Assembly: GCA_030447305.1 (NCBI GenBank)
Contig: JAUJPC010000002.1
Span: forward strand, 510,927-574,926
Source: Actinomycetota bacterium
Lineage (GTDB): Bacteria; Actinomycetota; CADDZG01; JAHWKV01
Reading direction: 5' to 3'
DNA length: 64,000 bases
This document shows, piece after piece, positions 44,559 through 53,607 of the stretch (position 1 is the first letter of the stretch; every line of letters begins with the position of its first letter). Under the pieces are notes generated by a model. The model was not told the DNA's origin. It searched no databases and saw only the letters and a program-made list of their open reading frames with translations. The translations under genes and the position numbers were made by a program.

Positions 44559-45767
44559 CTAACCGGAGATCAGAGCCGCCAGCTCGAAGTGGTGGCCGTC
44601 GGGTCTCGACCACCGTCCTCCCCACCGAAATCCCCACTTCTCAAAGATCGCGACCACCCTCGGATCCATATTCGGCCGGGCGCCCGCCGGATTGTCGGCC
44701 ACATTGATGTCCACGGCGAGACCCCACGCATGCATGGAGAGGGGTTTGGTTCCGTCCCGCTCGATGAAGCGCGGGACGTAACAGCCGCCGAACTGCCCCG
44801 GTTTGATCGAGCCGGAGAGCCCGGAATCTCGGATTTCGGTCAGCGCTCCCTCCAGCTGCGGCAGCATGGCCTGGTGGCAGGTCACCTTTCCCAGAAGGGG
44901 CACGTTGCGGCTGGTGATGTGCCTGACCACCCATTCCCGCTCCTGGCTGATGGTGCCGTCGGGATTCGAGGTGAACCGGAAATTTCCGATCGCTTTCTGA
45001 GCAGACGCACCGGAGAAGAAGGTGCGGCTGCCCGTGGCCTGGGTTCGCTCGAATCTCACTCCCGGCAGGGCCCTGTTGAGAGCCTTGAGGACCTCGGAAG
45101 ATCTTGCATCCTTGTCGAGCCCGATCAGAAGCAGGGTCGGCCGGCCGAGTCCCAGTGTGCTCGCCTGATCCATGGACATCATTGCGCCGGCAAGATTGGG
45201 GACCCCGCTGGACGCAAGCCCGCCGATGCGCAGGACGCCGCGGCCCTTGGGGCCCTTGGCGGCAAGGGTCTGGAGCGGCTTGCCGCCGAATATCTGATAC
45301 TGCTCGTGGGCGATGAGGGTATGTGAACGGTGCAGTCCCTCCCAGACGAACCTGGCCTGGGCGGTGGACTCCGGCGCCAGAGGCCGGAACTCGTCCGGCT
45401 TCACCGCAGCAACGCTGACCTGGGCATCCCCGCCCGGAACCTCCACAACGAGATTGGCCAGCAGCACCCGGGCGGTGGCGGCGACGCCCGGAACGGCGGA
45501 GGCTTTTTGAATCACGTCTTCGGAAACTCCGTCGGGAAAGGTTGCCTTGAAGGTGGGCCTGACCGTGTCCACCCGTTCCGGCACCTGGACGCGGAGTGCA
45601 GGCTCCCTCACCTCGGCCGGCGGACCCGAGAACGCCACCGCTGCGCTGTCGCCCGAGCCTGAGCCGGAGTTCATCACACGGGCCACCACGCCGCCCGCTC
45701 CTGCCAGCAGAATGAGGGCCAGTATCGCGAACACCGCCCTCCGGCGGCGGGTCCTGGAAGCCCCCAC
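44559..45767 (-). CDS. M15-family D-Ala-D-Ala carboxypeptidase-like membrane protein
   Basis: The C-terminal part has the M15 zinc-peptidase motif SMHAWGLAVDINVADNP (S-x-H-x-x-G-x-A-x-D) and a late DGHHFEL that supplies the last His. The N-terminus has a single membrane helix after a basic stretch (SRTRRRRAVFAILALILLAGAGGVVA), so the enzyme is probably anchored outside. A domain of about 230 residues lies between them. I choose GTG 45767, 24 bases after the DUF2203 stop, because the frame up to 45998 overlaps that gene. No strong ribosome site is seen. Role in wall trimming is inferred from the family. Confidence 0.78.
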   Translation of the reverse strand: MGASRTRRRRAVFAILALILLAGAGGVVARVMNSGSGSGDSAAVAFSGPPAEVREPALRVQVPERVDTVRPTFKATFPDGVSEDVIQKASAVPGVAATARVLLANLVVEVPGGDAQVSVAAVKPDEFRPLAPESTAQARFVWEGLHRSHTLIAHEQYQIFGGKPLQTLAAKGPKGRGVLRIGGLASSGVPNLAGAMMSMDQASTLGLGRPTLLLIGLDKDARSSEVLKALNRALPGVRFERTQATGSRTFFSGASAQKAIGNFRFTSNPDGTISQEREWVVRHITSRNVPLLGKVTCHQAMLPQLEGALTEIRDSGLSGSIKPGQFGGCYVPRFIERDGTKPLSMHAWGLAVDINVADNPAGARPNMDPRVVAIFEKWGFRWGGRWSRPDGHHFELAALISG

Positions 45768-45790
45768 GCGCGAATGCCAGCCGGGCGCCG

Positions 45791-46162
45791 TTAGAGTGGC
45801 TGTCTTCCCGGGAATCCTGCGCCCGGCGTGTGCCAGAACGCGACCTTTGGCTCGCCATCCTTCCAGCACAGAAGAACGTCGCGTCCATCGATCACCGCGG
45901 GAAAGTCGACCAGCCCCTTCTCGACGTCCTTTATGGAGATGTCTCTGCCCTCGAACCACGCCAGCTCCTCGTTCAACTGGGTTGAGGACTGCGTCCACGC
46001 CCCGCCTTGCGGATCGCCTCCGTTGCTGTGGGCCCGAAGAGCGACGGCGGCCCGGTGGCGCTCCACCTCCCGATATGCCGACCTCAGAGTCTCAAGGTGC
46101 ACTCTTACCTCAGGGAGTATTTCGTTCGCCGTAAGCTTGGTGTATCGGGTTGGTCCGAGCAC
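45791..46162 (-). CDS. DUF2203-like protein
   Basis: The 123-residue protein starts at GTG 46162 with YTKLTANEILPEVRVHLETLR, a long central helix and a C-terminal DFPAVIDGRDVLLCWKDGEPKVAFWHTPGAGFPGR. This W-K-x-GEP-x-x-x-WH pattern is the DUF2203 signature. Function is unknown. It lies upstream of the M15 gene on the same strand and is divergent from the PdtaS-like kinase (31-bp gap). Confidence 0.82.
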   Translation of the reverse strand: MLGPTRYTKLTANEILPEVRVHLETLRSAYREVERHRAAVALRAHSNGGDPQGGAWTQSSTQLNEELAWFEGRDISIKDVEKGLVDFPAVIDGRDVLLCWKDGEPKVAFWHTPGAGFPGRQPL

Positions 46163-46193
46163 CTATCAATCTTAATGTCGCCAGGAACGAACT

Positions 46194-47657
46194 ATGCAAA
46201 CACTCACAGAGTTAGTAAGGGATGAGACCAACCTCTACCCGCATGAGGTAGAGCACCTCGATCGGCTTCTCGCGTCATGGCAGCTTCTCGCCGACCTGTC
46301 GTTTGCCGACCTGCTCCTGTGGTGTCCGCTCAAGGACGCAAGCGGGTTTATCTGCCTGGCACAGATGCGGCCCCACACCAGTCAGACCCTCTACCCGCAC
46401 GACCTGGTCGGGCAGACCTTGAGGCCCGAAGAGCTCGCCGTTGTCGACCGGGTTTATTCCGAGAACCGCAGCTGGCGAAGCGAGAGCCCGATGATCATCG
46501 ATGGACTTCCCATCCGCATCGAGGCCATCCCCGTTCCGGTGCGCGAACGCGTGTCGGCCGTGATGACAATCCACAGCGCACCGCTCAAGAACCGCCGCCG
46601 CGGCGAGCTGGAGCAGAACTATCTGGAGTGCGCAGCCGTGCTGGCCCGGATGGTGGGGCAGGGCCTCTTTCCCTTTGCGGGGGAAGCTTTGGATCCCGAG
46701 CTGGCCCCCAGAGTTGGGGACGGCATCATCCGGTTGAACCTGCTGGGAAAGGTGATGTACGCCAGTCCAAATGCGGTTTCCGCATTTCGCCGGCTTGGAG
46801 TCGTGTCGAACATCCAGGGAGAGAAGCTGTCGGATGTGGGAGTCGACGCTTCGGCCGCGGCGCAGGCTCTGGCCACCGGGATCCCGGCGCAAATCGATGT
46901 CGAGGTCGGAGTCTCGGTCGTGCTTCAACGAGCACTCCCGTTCCTCGAGGGACGCGATCGCCGGGTTACCGGGGCGCTGGTGCTGGTGCGGGACGTGACG
47001 CAGCTCAGGTACCGGGAGCGGCAGCTGCAACGCCAGCAGGCGGTCATCCGGGAGGTTCACCACCGGGTGAAGAACAACCTGCAGACCATCGCCAGCCTGC
47101 TGAGGTTACAGGGCCGCCGCGTGCCGGTGGAGGCCCGCCGGGAGCTGGAGGAGGCGATCCGGCGGATCGCCGCCATCGCTCTGGTTCACGAAACGCTCTC
47201 GAAGGAGTCGAGTCAGAAGGTGGACTTTGCCGGCGTTGCCGGCCGGCTGATCCGAATGGTGTCGGAGGGCCTTCTCCATCCGGACGGCCGCGTGTCGCTT
47301 CGCCTGGAAGGGGATCCGGGCAAGCTCCACTCAAACCTGGCGACGCCGCTGGCTGTGGTGCTGGTGGAGCTGCTGCAGAACGCGGTGGAGCATGCGTTCG
47401 GGGAGCGCGGTGGCACCGTTCTGGTGACGATGAGCCGGGAAGCCGGCCACCTGACGATGACCGTAAGAGATGACGGGGTCGGATTGCCGGCCGACCAGAC
47501 CTCAATGAGCAAGGGCCTGGGCCTTCAGATTGTGTCGGCCCTGGTGGAGAGCGAGCTGGGAGGGACCTTAACCTACGAGTCAGATGGTGGGGCGTGTTTC
47601 GCTGTCAATGTCCCCACTGAGCGTCCAGCCGGCATGCTTCCGGCCGGTGGAACCTAA
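46194..47657 (+). CDS. PdtaS-like sensor histidine kinase
   Basis: The 487-residue soluble kinase has an N-terminal GAF-like domain (about 1-145; TLTELVRDETNLYPHEVEHL), a PAS domain (about 170-270; VMYASPNAVSAFRRLGV), then the HisKA_2 box VIREVHHRVKNNLQTIASLL and a HATPase with LLQNAVEHAF, RDDGVGLP and GLGLQIVSALV. It matches PdtaS of actinobacteria, whose partner is the antitermination regulator PdtaR; no pdtaR gene is nearby. No membrane helix is present. The last 78 bases overlap the end of whiB on the other strand. Confidence 0.9.
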   Translation: MQTLTELVRDETNLYPHEVEHLDRLLASWQLLADLSFADLLLWCPLKDASGFICLAQMRPHTSQTLYPHDLVGQTLRPEELAVVDRVYSENRSWRSESPMIIDGLPIRIEAIPVPVRERVSAVMTIHSAPLKNRRRGELEQNYLECAAVLARMVGQGLFPFAGEALDPELAPRVGDGIIRLNLLGKVMYASPNAVSAFRRLGVVSNIQGEKLSDVGVDASAAAQALATGIPAQIDVEVGVSVVLQRALPFLEGRDRRVTGALVLVRDVTQLRYRERQLQRQQAVIREVHHRVKNNLQTIASLLRLQGRRVPVEARRELEEAIRRIAAIALVHETLSKESSQKVDFAGVAGRLIRMVSEGLLHPDGRVSLRLEGDPGKLHSNLATPLAVVLVELLQNAVEHAFGERGGTVLVTMSREAGHLTMTVRDDGVGLPADQTSMSKGLGLQIVSALVESELGGTLTYESDGGACFAVNVPTERPAGMLPAGGT

Positions 47658-47948
47658 GCGAGAAAAGGGGTGTTGGCGTCCGGTGACCACGCCTTTACGC
47701 TCATCCTCGGAAAGGCCGCCCCACACGCCGGATTCCTGGTGAGTCTCGATGGCCCACTCCAGGCAGTCCCTCTTTACGGGACACGGGCGGCAGATGGCTT
47801 TGGCTTGCTCGATCTGGTCAAGTGCCGGACCCGTTGTCCCGATGGGAAAGAATACGTCAGGGTCCGGAATCTCCTTGCAGTTGGCACGTTGCCGCCAGTC
47901 CGTCTCCGGAGACGCGCCGGGCTCAAGATAGAAGGTGATTTCTTTCAT
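47580..47948 (-). CDS. WhiB-family Fe-S transcriptional regulator
   Basis: From ATG 47948 the 122-residue protein has the WhiB core: DWRQRANCKEIPDPDVFFP, CRPCPVKRDCLEWA (four conserved cysteines in total), and GVWGGLSEDER. These hold a 4Fe-4S cluster that controls binding to sigma-A. After the core, about 35 residues follow instead of the usual short basic tail, because the frame reads on into antisense of the kinase end. WhiB proteins occur only in actinobacteria and some of their phages, which supports the host assignment. Confidence 0.9.
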   Translation of the reverse strand: MKEITFYLEPGASPETDWRQRANCKEIPDPDVFFPIGTTGPALDQIEQAKAICRPCPVKRDCLEWAIETHQESGVWGGLSEDERKGVVTGRQHPFSRLGSTGRKHAGWTLSGDIDSETRPTI

Positions 47949-48070
47949 GGGGAGAGTTGAAAGTCGTCGTATGTCATGGCAGGCAACAACGGGAGAATAT
48001 GACGGGTATGTGAACAACGCAATACCCAGTGAACCTTTTCTCATCCTTGAGCCGTTAGAACTGAACTGAA

Positions 48071-49060
48071 ATGACCCAGAACGGACGTTTTGGGACTGTC
48101 TCTGAATTGCCGCCGGTCTTCGCACCGATGCTGCCCACGCTCATTGAAGCGCCATTTGACTCCGCGGATCACCTGTTTGAGGTCAAGTGGGACGGGGTCC
48201 GAGTCCTGGCTTTTTGCGATGAATCGTCCACGCGGCTGTACTCCCGATCGGGACGTGAATGTACGCCACAGTATCCCGAGTTCGCCGCTCTTCACGAGCG
48301 GCTGGCCGTCCCGAACGCCGTCCTTGACGGAGAGATCGTCGCTCTCGACGAGAACTCCCGGCCCTCATTCGAGCTTCTTCAGAGCCGGATCAACCTGGCC
48401 CGGCCCAGCGACATTGCTCGGGGGGTGAGCCGGGTGTCACTCGACCTGGTCCTGTTCGATCTGGTCTTCAGCAGCGGACAGTTGCTCGGCGGGCTTCCGC
48501 TCATCGAGCGTCTCGACCGTTTGGGCCGCAGTGTTACTTTCGGGGAGCGAGTATTGCGCTCGGAGCCCATTCCGAACTTCGGTTGCGCACTGTTCCAGGC
48601 AGCCCGCTCGAAGGGTCTGGAGGGGATCGTGGCGAAGGCAATGCTGAGCCACTATCTGCCGGGCCGCCGGAGCCGAGAGTGGCTGAAGATCAAGTCGGTT
48701 TACGACATGGATGTTGTTATCGGAGGATTTAGCGCCGGCACCAACAGCCGGTCGAGCTCCCTCGGAGCTTTGCAGGTTGGGGCCTACGACGGCGCGGGCA
48801 GGCTGCGATACCTCGGCTCGGTGGGGACCGGTTTCAAGGATCGGGACCTGGTGACGATGAAGGCCAGGCTGCAGGAAATCGAGTCCCCGGTCAGCTCGTT
48901 TTCGGACAAGGTCCCGCTCCGCTCCGTTCGTTGGGTGAAGCCGGAGCTGGTGGCGAAGGTGGAGTACCGGGAGCTTACCAAAGGCCTGCGCCTGCGAGCC
49001 CCTTCCTACAAGGGCTTGCGGGATGACAAGCTCCCTCAGGAATGCCTGCTGCCGGAGTAA
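48071..49060 (+). CDS. ATP-dependent DNA ligase (LigC/LigD-ligase type)
   Basis: The 329-residue ligase has the adenylated lysine motif EVKWDGVRVLAF near residue 38, DGEIVALDE, FDLVF, EGIVAK and WLKIKSVYDMDVVIGG, plus a C-terminal OB domain ending SYKGLRDDK. It lacks the polymerase and nuclease domains of LigD, as in mycobacterial LigC. It converges on the ku gene with only five bases between stops, so the two are a probable NHEJ pair. Confidence 0.88.
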   Translation: MTQNGRFGTVSELPPVFAPMLPTLIEAPFDSADHLFEVKWDGVRVLAFCDESSTRLYSRSGRECTPQYPEFAALHERLAVPNAVLDGEIVALDENSRPSFELLQSRINLARPSDIARGVSRVSLDLVLFDLVFSSGQLLGGLPLIERLDRLGRSVTFGERVLRSEPIPNFGCALFQAARSKGLEGIVAKAMLSHYLPGRRSREWLKIKSVYDMDVVIGGFSAGTNSRSSSLGALQVGAYDGAGRLRYLGSVGTGFKDRDLVTMKARLQEIESPVSSFSDKVPLRSVRWVKPELVAKVEYRELTKGLRLRAPSYKGLRDDKLPQECLLPE

Positions 49061-49065
49061 GCGGT

Positions 49066-49911
49066 TCAGGCCGACTTGGCGACCTTCTCCTTCTCCTTGT
49101 CCTTGCCGGTGGTCTTCTGGGTGTCCTTCCCGCCTGTCTTGGCTTTGGTCGCCTCCACGCTGGCCCTCAGGGCCTCCATGAGGTCGAGGATCTGCGTGGG
49201 CTCCTTGGTCGGCTCCACCGCCACCTGCTGACCCTCGATCTTGGCTTCCACCGCCGCCTCCAGGCGCTCGCGGTAGGTGTCGTGGAACTGATCGGGCTGG
49301 AAGGTGTCCGAAAGGTTCTCGATGAGGCTTTTTGCCATTGCCAGCTCCTGCGGGCGGATCTCGACGTCCTTCTGTAGCTCGGCGAAGTCGGGCTCCCGGA
49401 TCTCGTCGGGCCAGTTCATCGTCTCCAGGATGAAGATGCCGTCCCGCACCCGTAGTGTGGCCAGCCGCTCCTTCTCCCGGAGGGTGACCTTGGCGATTCC
49501 GATCCGGCCCGAGTCGTTCATGGCCTTCTCCAGCAGCTTGTAGGCCTTCACGCCGGAAGGTTCGGGGGCCACGTAGTACGGCTTTTGGAAATAGACGGGG
49601 TCGATCTCCTCGAGGGGCACAAATGACACCACGTCGATGGCCTTGATGCTGTCGGCCGGGATGGCATCCATCTCCTCCTCGGTGAACACGACGTAGTTGC
49701 CCTTCTCAAACTCGTATCCCTTCACGATCTCGTCGTAGGGGACCTCCTCGCCACATACGCTGCACACCCGCTTGTACTTGATCCGGCCGTTGTCCTTCGC
49801 ATGAAGCTGGTTGAACCGGAAGTCCTTCTCCTCGACGGCCGTGTAAAGGCCCACGGGAATGGTGATGAGGCCGAAGGTTATTGCGCCCTTCCAGATGGAT
49901 CTCGATGGCAT
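49066..49911 (-). CDS. ku: Non-homologous end-joining protein Ku
   Basis: The 281-residue protein starts SIWKGAITFGLITIPVGLY, has NQLHAKDNGRIKYKRVC, the zinc-like C-x2-C of VCSVCGEEV, and EIRPQELAMAKSLIENL, all bacterial Ku landmarks. The final 50 residues are a Lys-rich tail (GKDTQKTTGKDKEKEK), as in Ku proteins that bind DNA through a basic C-terminus. Ku forms a ring on DNA ends and recruits a ligase. Confidence 0.95.
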   Translation of the reverse strand: MPSRSIWKGAITFGLITIPVGLYTAVEEKDFRFNQLHAKDNGRIKYKRVCSVCGEEVPYDEIVKGYEFEKGNYVVFTEEEMDAIPADSIKAIDVVSFVPLEEIDPVYFQKPYYVAPEPSGVKAYKLLEKAMNDSGRIGIAKVTLREKERLATLRVRDGIFILETMNWPDEIREPDFAELQKDVEIRPQELAMAKSLIENLSDTFQPDQFHDTYRERLEAAVEAKIEGQQVAVEPTKEPTQILDLMEALRASVEATKAKTGGKDTQKTTGKDKEKEKVAKSA

Positions 49912-50057
49912 GAGAGCCCCCTTGCTCGCCCCTTACTTTTCCCAGACGTAAAGTTTACTCTGCCCGCATGACACCAATTCGGCGCGAGATGCATGCCTAC
50001 CGGATATATCGACATCCCGCGGCGAATCGAAAATCCGACAGCGGTTGAGCGTGTCTT

Positions 50058-50870
50058 CTAGAGCTCCTTGCGCCGAATGAGCACAAAGGTGAGCGCTATC
50101 GTGGCCGCCAGGTACGCAACGCCCCAGGCGATCCGGGCCCCGGTGCTGGAGATCAGCATCATGCTGCCGGCGCTCATCGGATTGCCGTCCCGGGTCATCC
50201 GCTCGAGAGCCAGCGGCGAGATGAGTGTCTTGGGCGTCAGGTACCAGAGCACGCTGATGACCGCGCCGCCCACGCCGCGCACCCGTCCGGTGTCGACCAG
50301 CAGATAGAGCGCTGAGACGAAACCCGACGACGCGTAGACGAAGAAGGAGGCGAACGCGGCCAGGACCGGATTGTTAAACAAGGCCGACATCAGCGTCGTT
50401 AGGGAGACGAGCAGAATCAGGTTGAATGCCTGGGTCGCCCAGTGGCCCCACAGCTCGACCCCGAGGTTGCGATCCTCCAGCACGTTGATACCCTGCAGAA
50501 GAACCAAGAGCAGAAGACACAACGCCACCACCAGGGCGATGCTGCCCAGCAGCCGGCCCAGGGCATACTGCCAGCGGGCCACCGGGCGGGCGAGAATAAG
50601 CGTCGCCTCGCCGTCGGCAAAGGGACGACCGATGTTGTTCATCGACACCGCCACCGCCGCCAGGGTGGACAGGCCCTGGAGCAAGGTCAGCGAGAAGTAA
50701 GTTGCGATACCTACTGCAGCCCCCACGAGGGTTGAGCTGAGGTCGTTGTTGAGGCTGACGTAGACGAGCCCGACCGCTGCCATCGCCACCAGGATGCCGA
50801 AGAACGCGACCAGCTTGCGGCGGACGTGCTCGGTTACGGAGGCGTGTGCGATGGTAAGAACCGCGTTCAA
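50058..50870 (-). CDS. ABC-2 type transporter permease
   Basis: The 270-residue protein has six hydrophobic helices in the ABC-2 pattern: TEHVRRKLVAFFGILVAMAAVG, a central LARPVARWQYALGRLLGSIALV (typical of exporters of the NosY type) and a last helix before LIRRKEL. It overlaps the ATPase stop by four bases and is the last gene of the leuCD-hem operon. The cargo is unknown; heme or copper export would be guesses. Confidence 0.8.
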   Translation of the reverse strand: MNAVLTIAHASVTEHVRRKLVAFFGILVAMAAVGLVYVSLNNDLSSTLVGAAVGIATYFSLTLLQGLSTLAAVAVSMNNIGRPFADGEATLILARPVARWQYALGRLLGSIALVVALCLLLLVLLQGINVLEDRNLGVELWGHWATQAFNLILLVSLTTLMSALFNNPVLAAFASFFVYASSGFVSALYLLVDTGRVRGVGGAVISVLWYLTPKTLISPLALERMTRDGNPMSAGSMMLISSTGARIAWGVAYLAATIALTFVLIRRKEL

Positions 50871-51589
50871 TTTCCCGCTTTCTCGATCAGGTCCACGAAG
50901 ACCGACTCGAGGTCCTGGCCGTCAGGAACCAGCTGGTCGATGCCCCCCTCCGCCAGCAGGCGGCCCTGGTGGACAATCGCAACGTGGTCGGAGACCCGTT
51001 CGACCTCGGAGAGCAGGTGGGAGTTTAAGACGACGGTCGCGCCCTGATCCTTCAGGCCGGCGATCTCGTTTCTCACGTTCCGGCGGCCGATGGGGTCGAG
51101 GTCGGCGGTGGGCTCATCCATGATCACGAGCCGGGGACTTCCCAGCAACGCTTGGGCAAGCGCCAGCCTGCGGATCATGCCCTTCGAAAACGCCTTAACC
51201 CGTTTAGGGGCATCGGTAAGGTCCACCGCCTCCAGGCGTTCGGAGATCCTGAGCTTCAGGTCATCATGCGGGAGGCCGATCAGCCTGCCGTGCAGGCGGA
51301 GCACCTCCTGAGCGGACAGGAAGTCGGGAAAGCGGGGAGTCTCCGGGACGAATCCCACCCCCCGGCGGGCGCCGGGATTGCCTGCCGGCTCGCCGAACAG
51401 ACTGATCGATCCCGACGTCGGTCGCAGCAGTGCGAGCAGGCACTTCACAAAGGTGGTCTTGCCTGCGCCGTTCGGGCCGAGGAGCGCGAAAACCTCCCCC
51501 TCACCTACCGTCAGGTCTATGCCGTTCAGTCCTCGATGGGAGCCCCGGTAGTGCTTTACGAGTTTTGCTACCTCAACGGCCGGGGCCAA
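50867..51589 (-). CDS. ABC transporter ATP-binding protein
   Basis: The 240-residue ATPase has GPNGAGKTTFVKCLLAL, SKGMIRRLALAQALLG as the signature region and RLVIMDEPTADLDPIGRR. The family resembles NosF/CcmA-like ATPases that pair with ABC-2 permeases. It starts three bases after hemQ and overlaps the permease gene, so the exporter is co-expressed with heme synthesis. Confidence 0.87.
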   Translation of the reverse strand: MAPAVEVAKLVKHYRGSHRGLNGIDLTVGEGEVFALLGPNGAGKTTFVKCLLALLRPTSGSISLFGEPAGNPGARRGVGFVPETPRFPDFLSAQEVLRLHGRLIGLPHDDLKLRISERLEAVDLTDAPKRVKAFSKGMIRRLALAQALLGSPRLVIMDEPTADLDPIGRRNVRNEIAGLKDQGATVVLNSHLLSEVERVSDHVAIVHQGRLLAEGGIDQLVPDGQDLESVFVDLIEKAGN

Positions 51590-51592
51590 TAT

Positions 51593-52285
51593 TTACGCCT
51601 GGCCGTCCAGCTGGTCCAGGATCTTGTTGAGCGGCATCTTCACGCAGGTGAAGATCGGAACGTCGCGGGCGGTGTACGCCGAAGACTCTGAGCCGCGCAG
51701 CTCCTCCACCAGGTCCAGGAACTCTCCGAGAGACTCGCCTTCGAACGCCACCACGAACTCCTGGTCGTCGATTCCGAAGGAGTACCCGGTGTGGATGGCC
51801 ACGTTCGGGTAGCGGTGACCTATCTTGAAGTGCTCACCCATGATCTTGCGGCGCTCCTCGAAGGGCAGCTTGTACCAGGGCCGCAGCTTGTCCAGCGGGT
51901 AGACGAAAAGGTAGGAGGAGCCCTTGGGGCCGGCCGGCATGTTGAATTCCTGGCCCTCGTGCTTGTGACCCTTGAGGTAGGCCGACTTCCGGGTCATCGC
52001 CAGGTATGAGTAGCTGGGGTTCAGCCAGCGGCCCAGTGCCGTGCCGTTCAACGACGCCTGGAAGGCCTGGATGCCTTCGGGATTGTCGGCGATCTGCCAG
52101 AGGGCGAGGTCGCAATCCTCCCTCAGCCCGACGGTGGAGTAGGGGTAGACCTCGATGGAGGCCGCGCCGACCACCTCTGAAAGCTCCTTTTTGTGGATCG
52201 CCCGCTCCTCATCAGGCAGCCGCCGCCATGCGGGGTCGACCTGGTAGAAGCAGTAGCGCATAACCTTTCGATTTTCCATCGTCAT
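51593..52285 (-). CDS. hemQ: Coproheme decarboxylase HemQ (chlorite-dismutase-like)
   Basis: The 230-residue protein starts MTMENRKVMRYCFYQVDPAW and has the HemQ features YPYSTVGLREDCDLALW, YLFVYPLDKLRPWYKLP, MGEHFKIGHRYPNV (with the proximal His) and GIDDQEFVVAFEG. It lacks the distal Arg context of true chlorite dismutases as far as I can judge. HemQ oxidatively decarboxylates coproheme to heme b in actinobacteria. Start ATG 52285 overlaps the hemL stop as ATGA. Confidence 0.9.
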   Translation of the reverse strand: MTMENRKVMRYCFYQVDPAWRRLPDEERAIHKKELSEVVGAASIEVYPYSTVGLREDCDLALWQIADNPEGIQAFQASLNGTALGRWLNPSYSYLAMTRKSAYLKGHKHEGQEFNMPAGPKGSSYLFVYPLDKLRPWYKLPFEERRKIMGEHFKIGHRYPNVAIHTGYSFGIDDQEFVVAFEGESLGEFLDLVEELRGSESSAYTARDVPIFTCVKMPLNKILDQLDGQA

Positions 52286-53607
52286 CCGATCCTTTCCAGC
52301 GCCCGCCCGGCCGCCGCCAAAACCCGTTCCACATCGTCAGCGCTGTGGGCTGCGCTCAGAAATGACGCCTCGAATTGAGAGGGCGGCCAGTAGACGCCTT
52401 CGTCAAGCATCGCATGGAAGAAGCGGGCGAAACGTTCAGTGTCCGACGATTTGGCGTCCTCGAGGTTGGCCACGGGCCCCTCTTTGAAAAAGAGGGTGAA
52501 CATGGAGCCGACCCGCTGTAACGTCATCGCAATGCCAAGCTTCTTGGCGATCCCCTCCAAAGCATCGGTAAAACCACCGGTCAGGCGGTCGAGGTGGGCG
52601 TAGAGCCCGCCGGGGTTGTCCTCGCCGTTGGCCTCCGGGGCAAACCGCTGGATACCGCGGAGAGTGCCGATGCCCGCAGCGACGCTCATCGGGTTGCCGG
52701 CCAGGGTACCCGCCTGGTACACCGGACCTGACGGGGCGATCTGGGCCATCAGATCCCTGGGGCCGCCGTAGGCGCCGATCGGAAGGCCTCCGCCGATCAC
52801 CTTGCCGAGGATCGTGAGGTCGGGATTGATGCCGAACATGCCCTGGGCGCCCGAGTAGCCGACTCGAAAGCCGGTGACCACCTCATCGAAGATCAGCAGG
52901 GACCGGTTGGCCTCGGTCAGGCTCCGCAGCGACTCCAGGAAGCCCGGCGCCGGGGGTACGACGCCCATGTTCGCGGACACCGGCTCCACGATGACGGCCG
53001 CCAGCTCACTGCCGTGCTCGGCGAAGGCCTCTTCGACTCCCGTTGTGGAGTTGTACGGGACCACGATCGTGTCGGCGGACGTGCCTGCAGTGACACCGGG
53101 GGAGTCGGGCAGTCCCAGGGTCGCCACTCCGGACCCGGCCTGCACCAGAAGGGCGTCGACGTGGCCGTGGTAACACCCGGCGAACTTGAGGATCTTGTCT
53201 CGTTCGGTGACTGCCCGGGCCAGCCGGAGGGCGCTCATCGTGGCTTCGGTGCCGGAGGACACAAAGCGGAGCATCTCCACGGTGGGGAGCGCGGCCACCA
53301 GCATCTTCGCCAGCCGGGTCTCGTCGGGGGTCGGGGACCCGAAGGAGGTGCCCTTCATTCCGGCGGTGAACATCGCCCGCATCACCTTCTGGTTGGCGTG
53401 GCCCAGGATCAACGGACCCCAGGAGCTCAGCATGTCGATGTAGCGGTTGCCGTCGACGTCGGTGACCTCGGATCCGTAGCCGGCCTTCATGAAGATGGGA
53501 TTTCCTCCGACGGATCCGAAGGCTCGGACCGGTGAGGAGACGCCACCCGGCATGACGGTCTGGGCGGCTTTAAACGCCTGCTCCGACTTTCGGATGGTCC
53601 TTTCCAC
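52282..53607 (-). CDS. hemL: Glutamate-1-semialdehyde 2,1-aminomutase
   Basis: The 441-residue aminomutase has FVSSGTEATMSALRLARAVT, HGHVDALLVQAGSG, IFDEVVTGFR and the PLP lysine in LGKVIGGGLPIGAYGG. It converts glutamate-1-semialdehyde to 5-aminolevulinate. It begins at the last base of hemB. With hemA (58.6 kb) it completes the C5 pathway to ALA. Confidence 0.95.
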   Translation of the reverse strand: MERTIRKSEQAFKAAQTVMPGGVSSPVRAFGSVGGNPIFMKAGYGSEVTDVDGNRYIDMLSSWGPLILGHANQKVMRAMFTAGMKGTSFGSPTPDETRLAKMLVAALPTVEMLRFVSSGTEATMSALRLARAVTERDKILKFAGCYHGHVDALLVQAGSGVATLGLPDSPGVTAGTSADTIVVPYNSTTGVEEAFAEHGSELAAVIVEPVSANMGVVPPAPGFLESLRSLTEANRSLLIFDEVVTGFRVGYSGAQGMFGINPDLTILGKVIGGGLPIGAYGGPRDLMAQIAPSGPVYQAGTLAGNPMSVAAGIGTLRGIQRFAPEANGEDNPGGLYAHLDRLTGGFTDALEGIAKKLGIAMTLQRVGSMFTLFFKEGPVANLEDAKSSDTERFARFFHAMLDEGVYWPPSQFEASFLSAAHSADDVERVLAAAGRALERIG

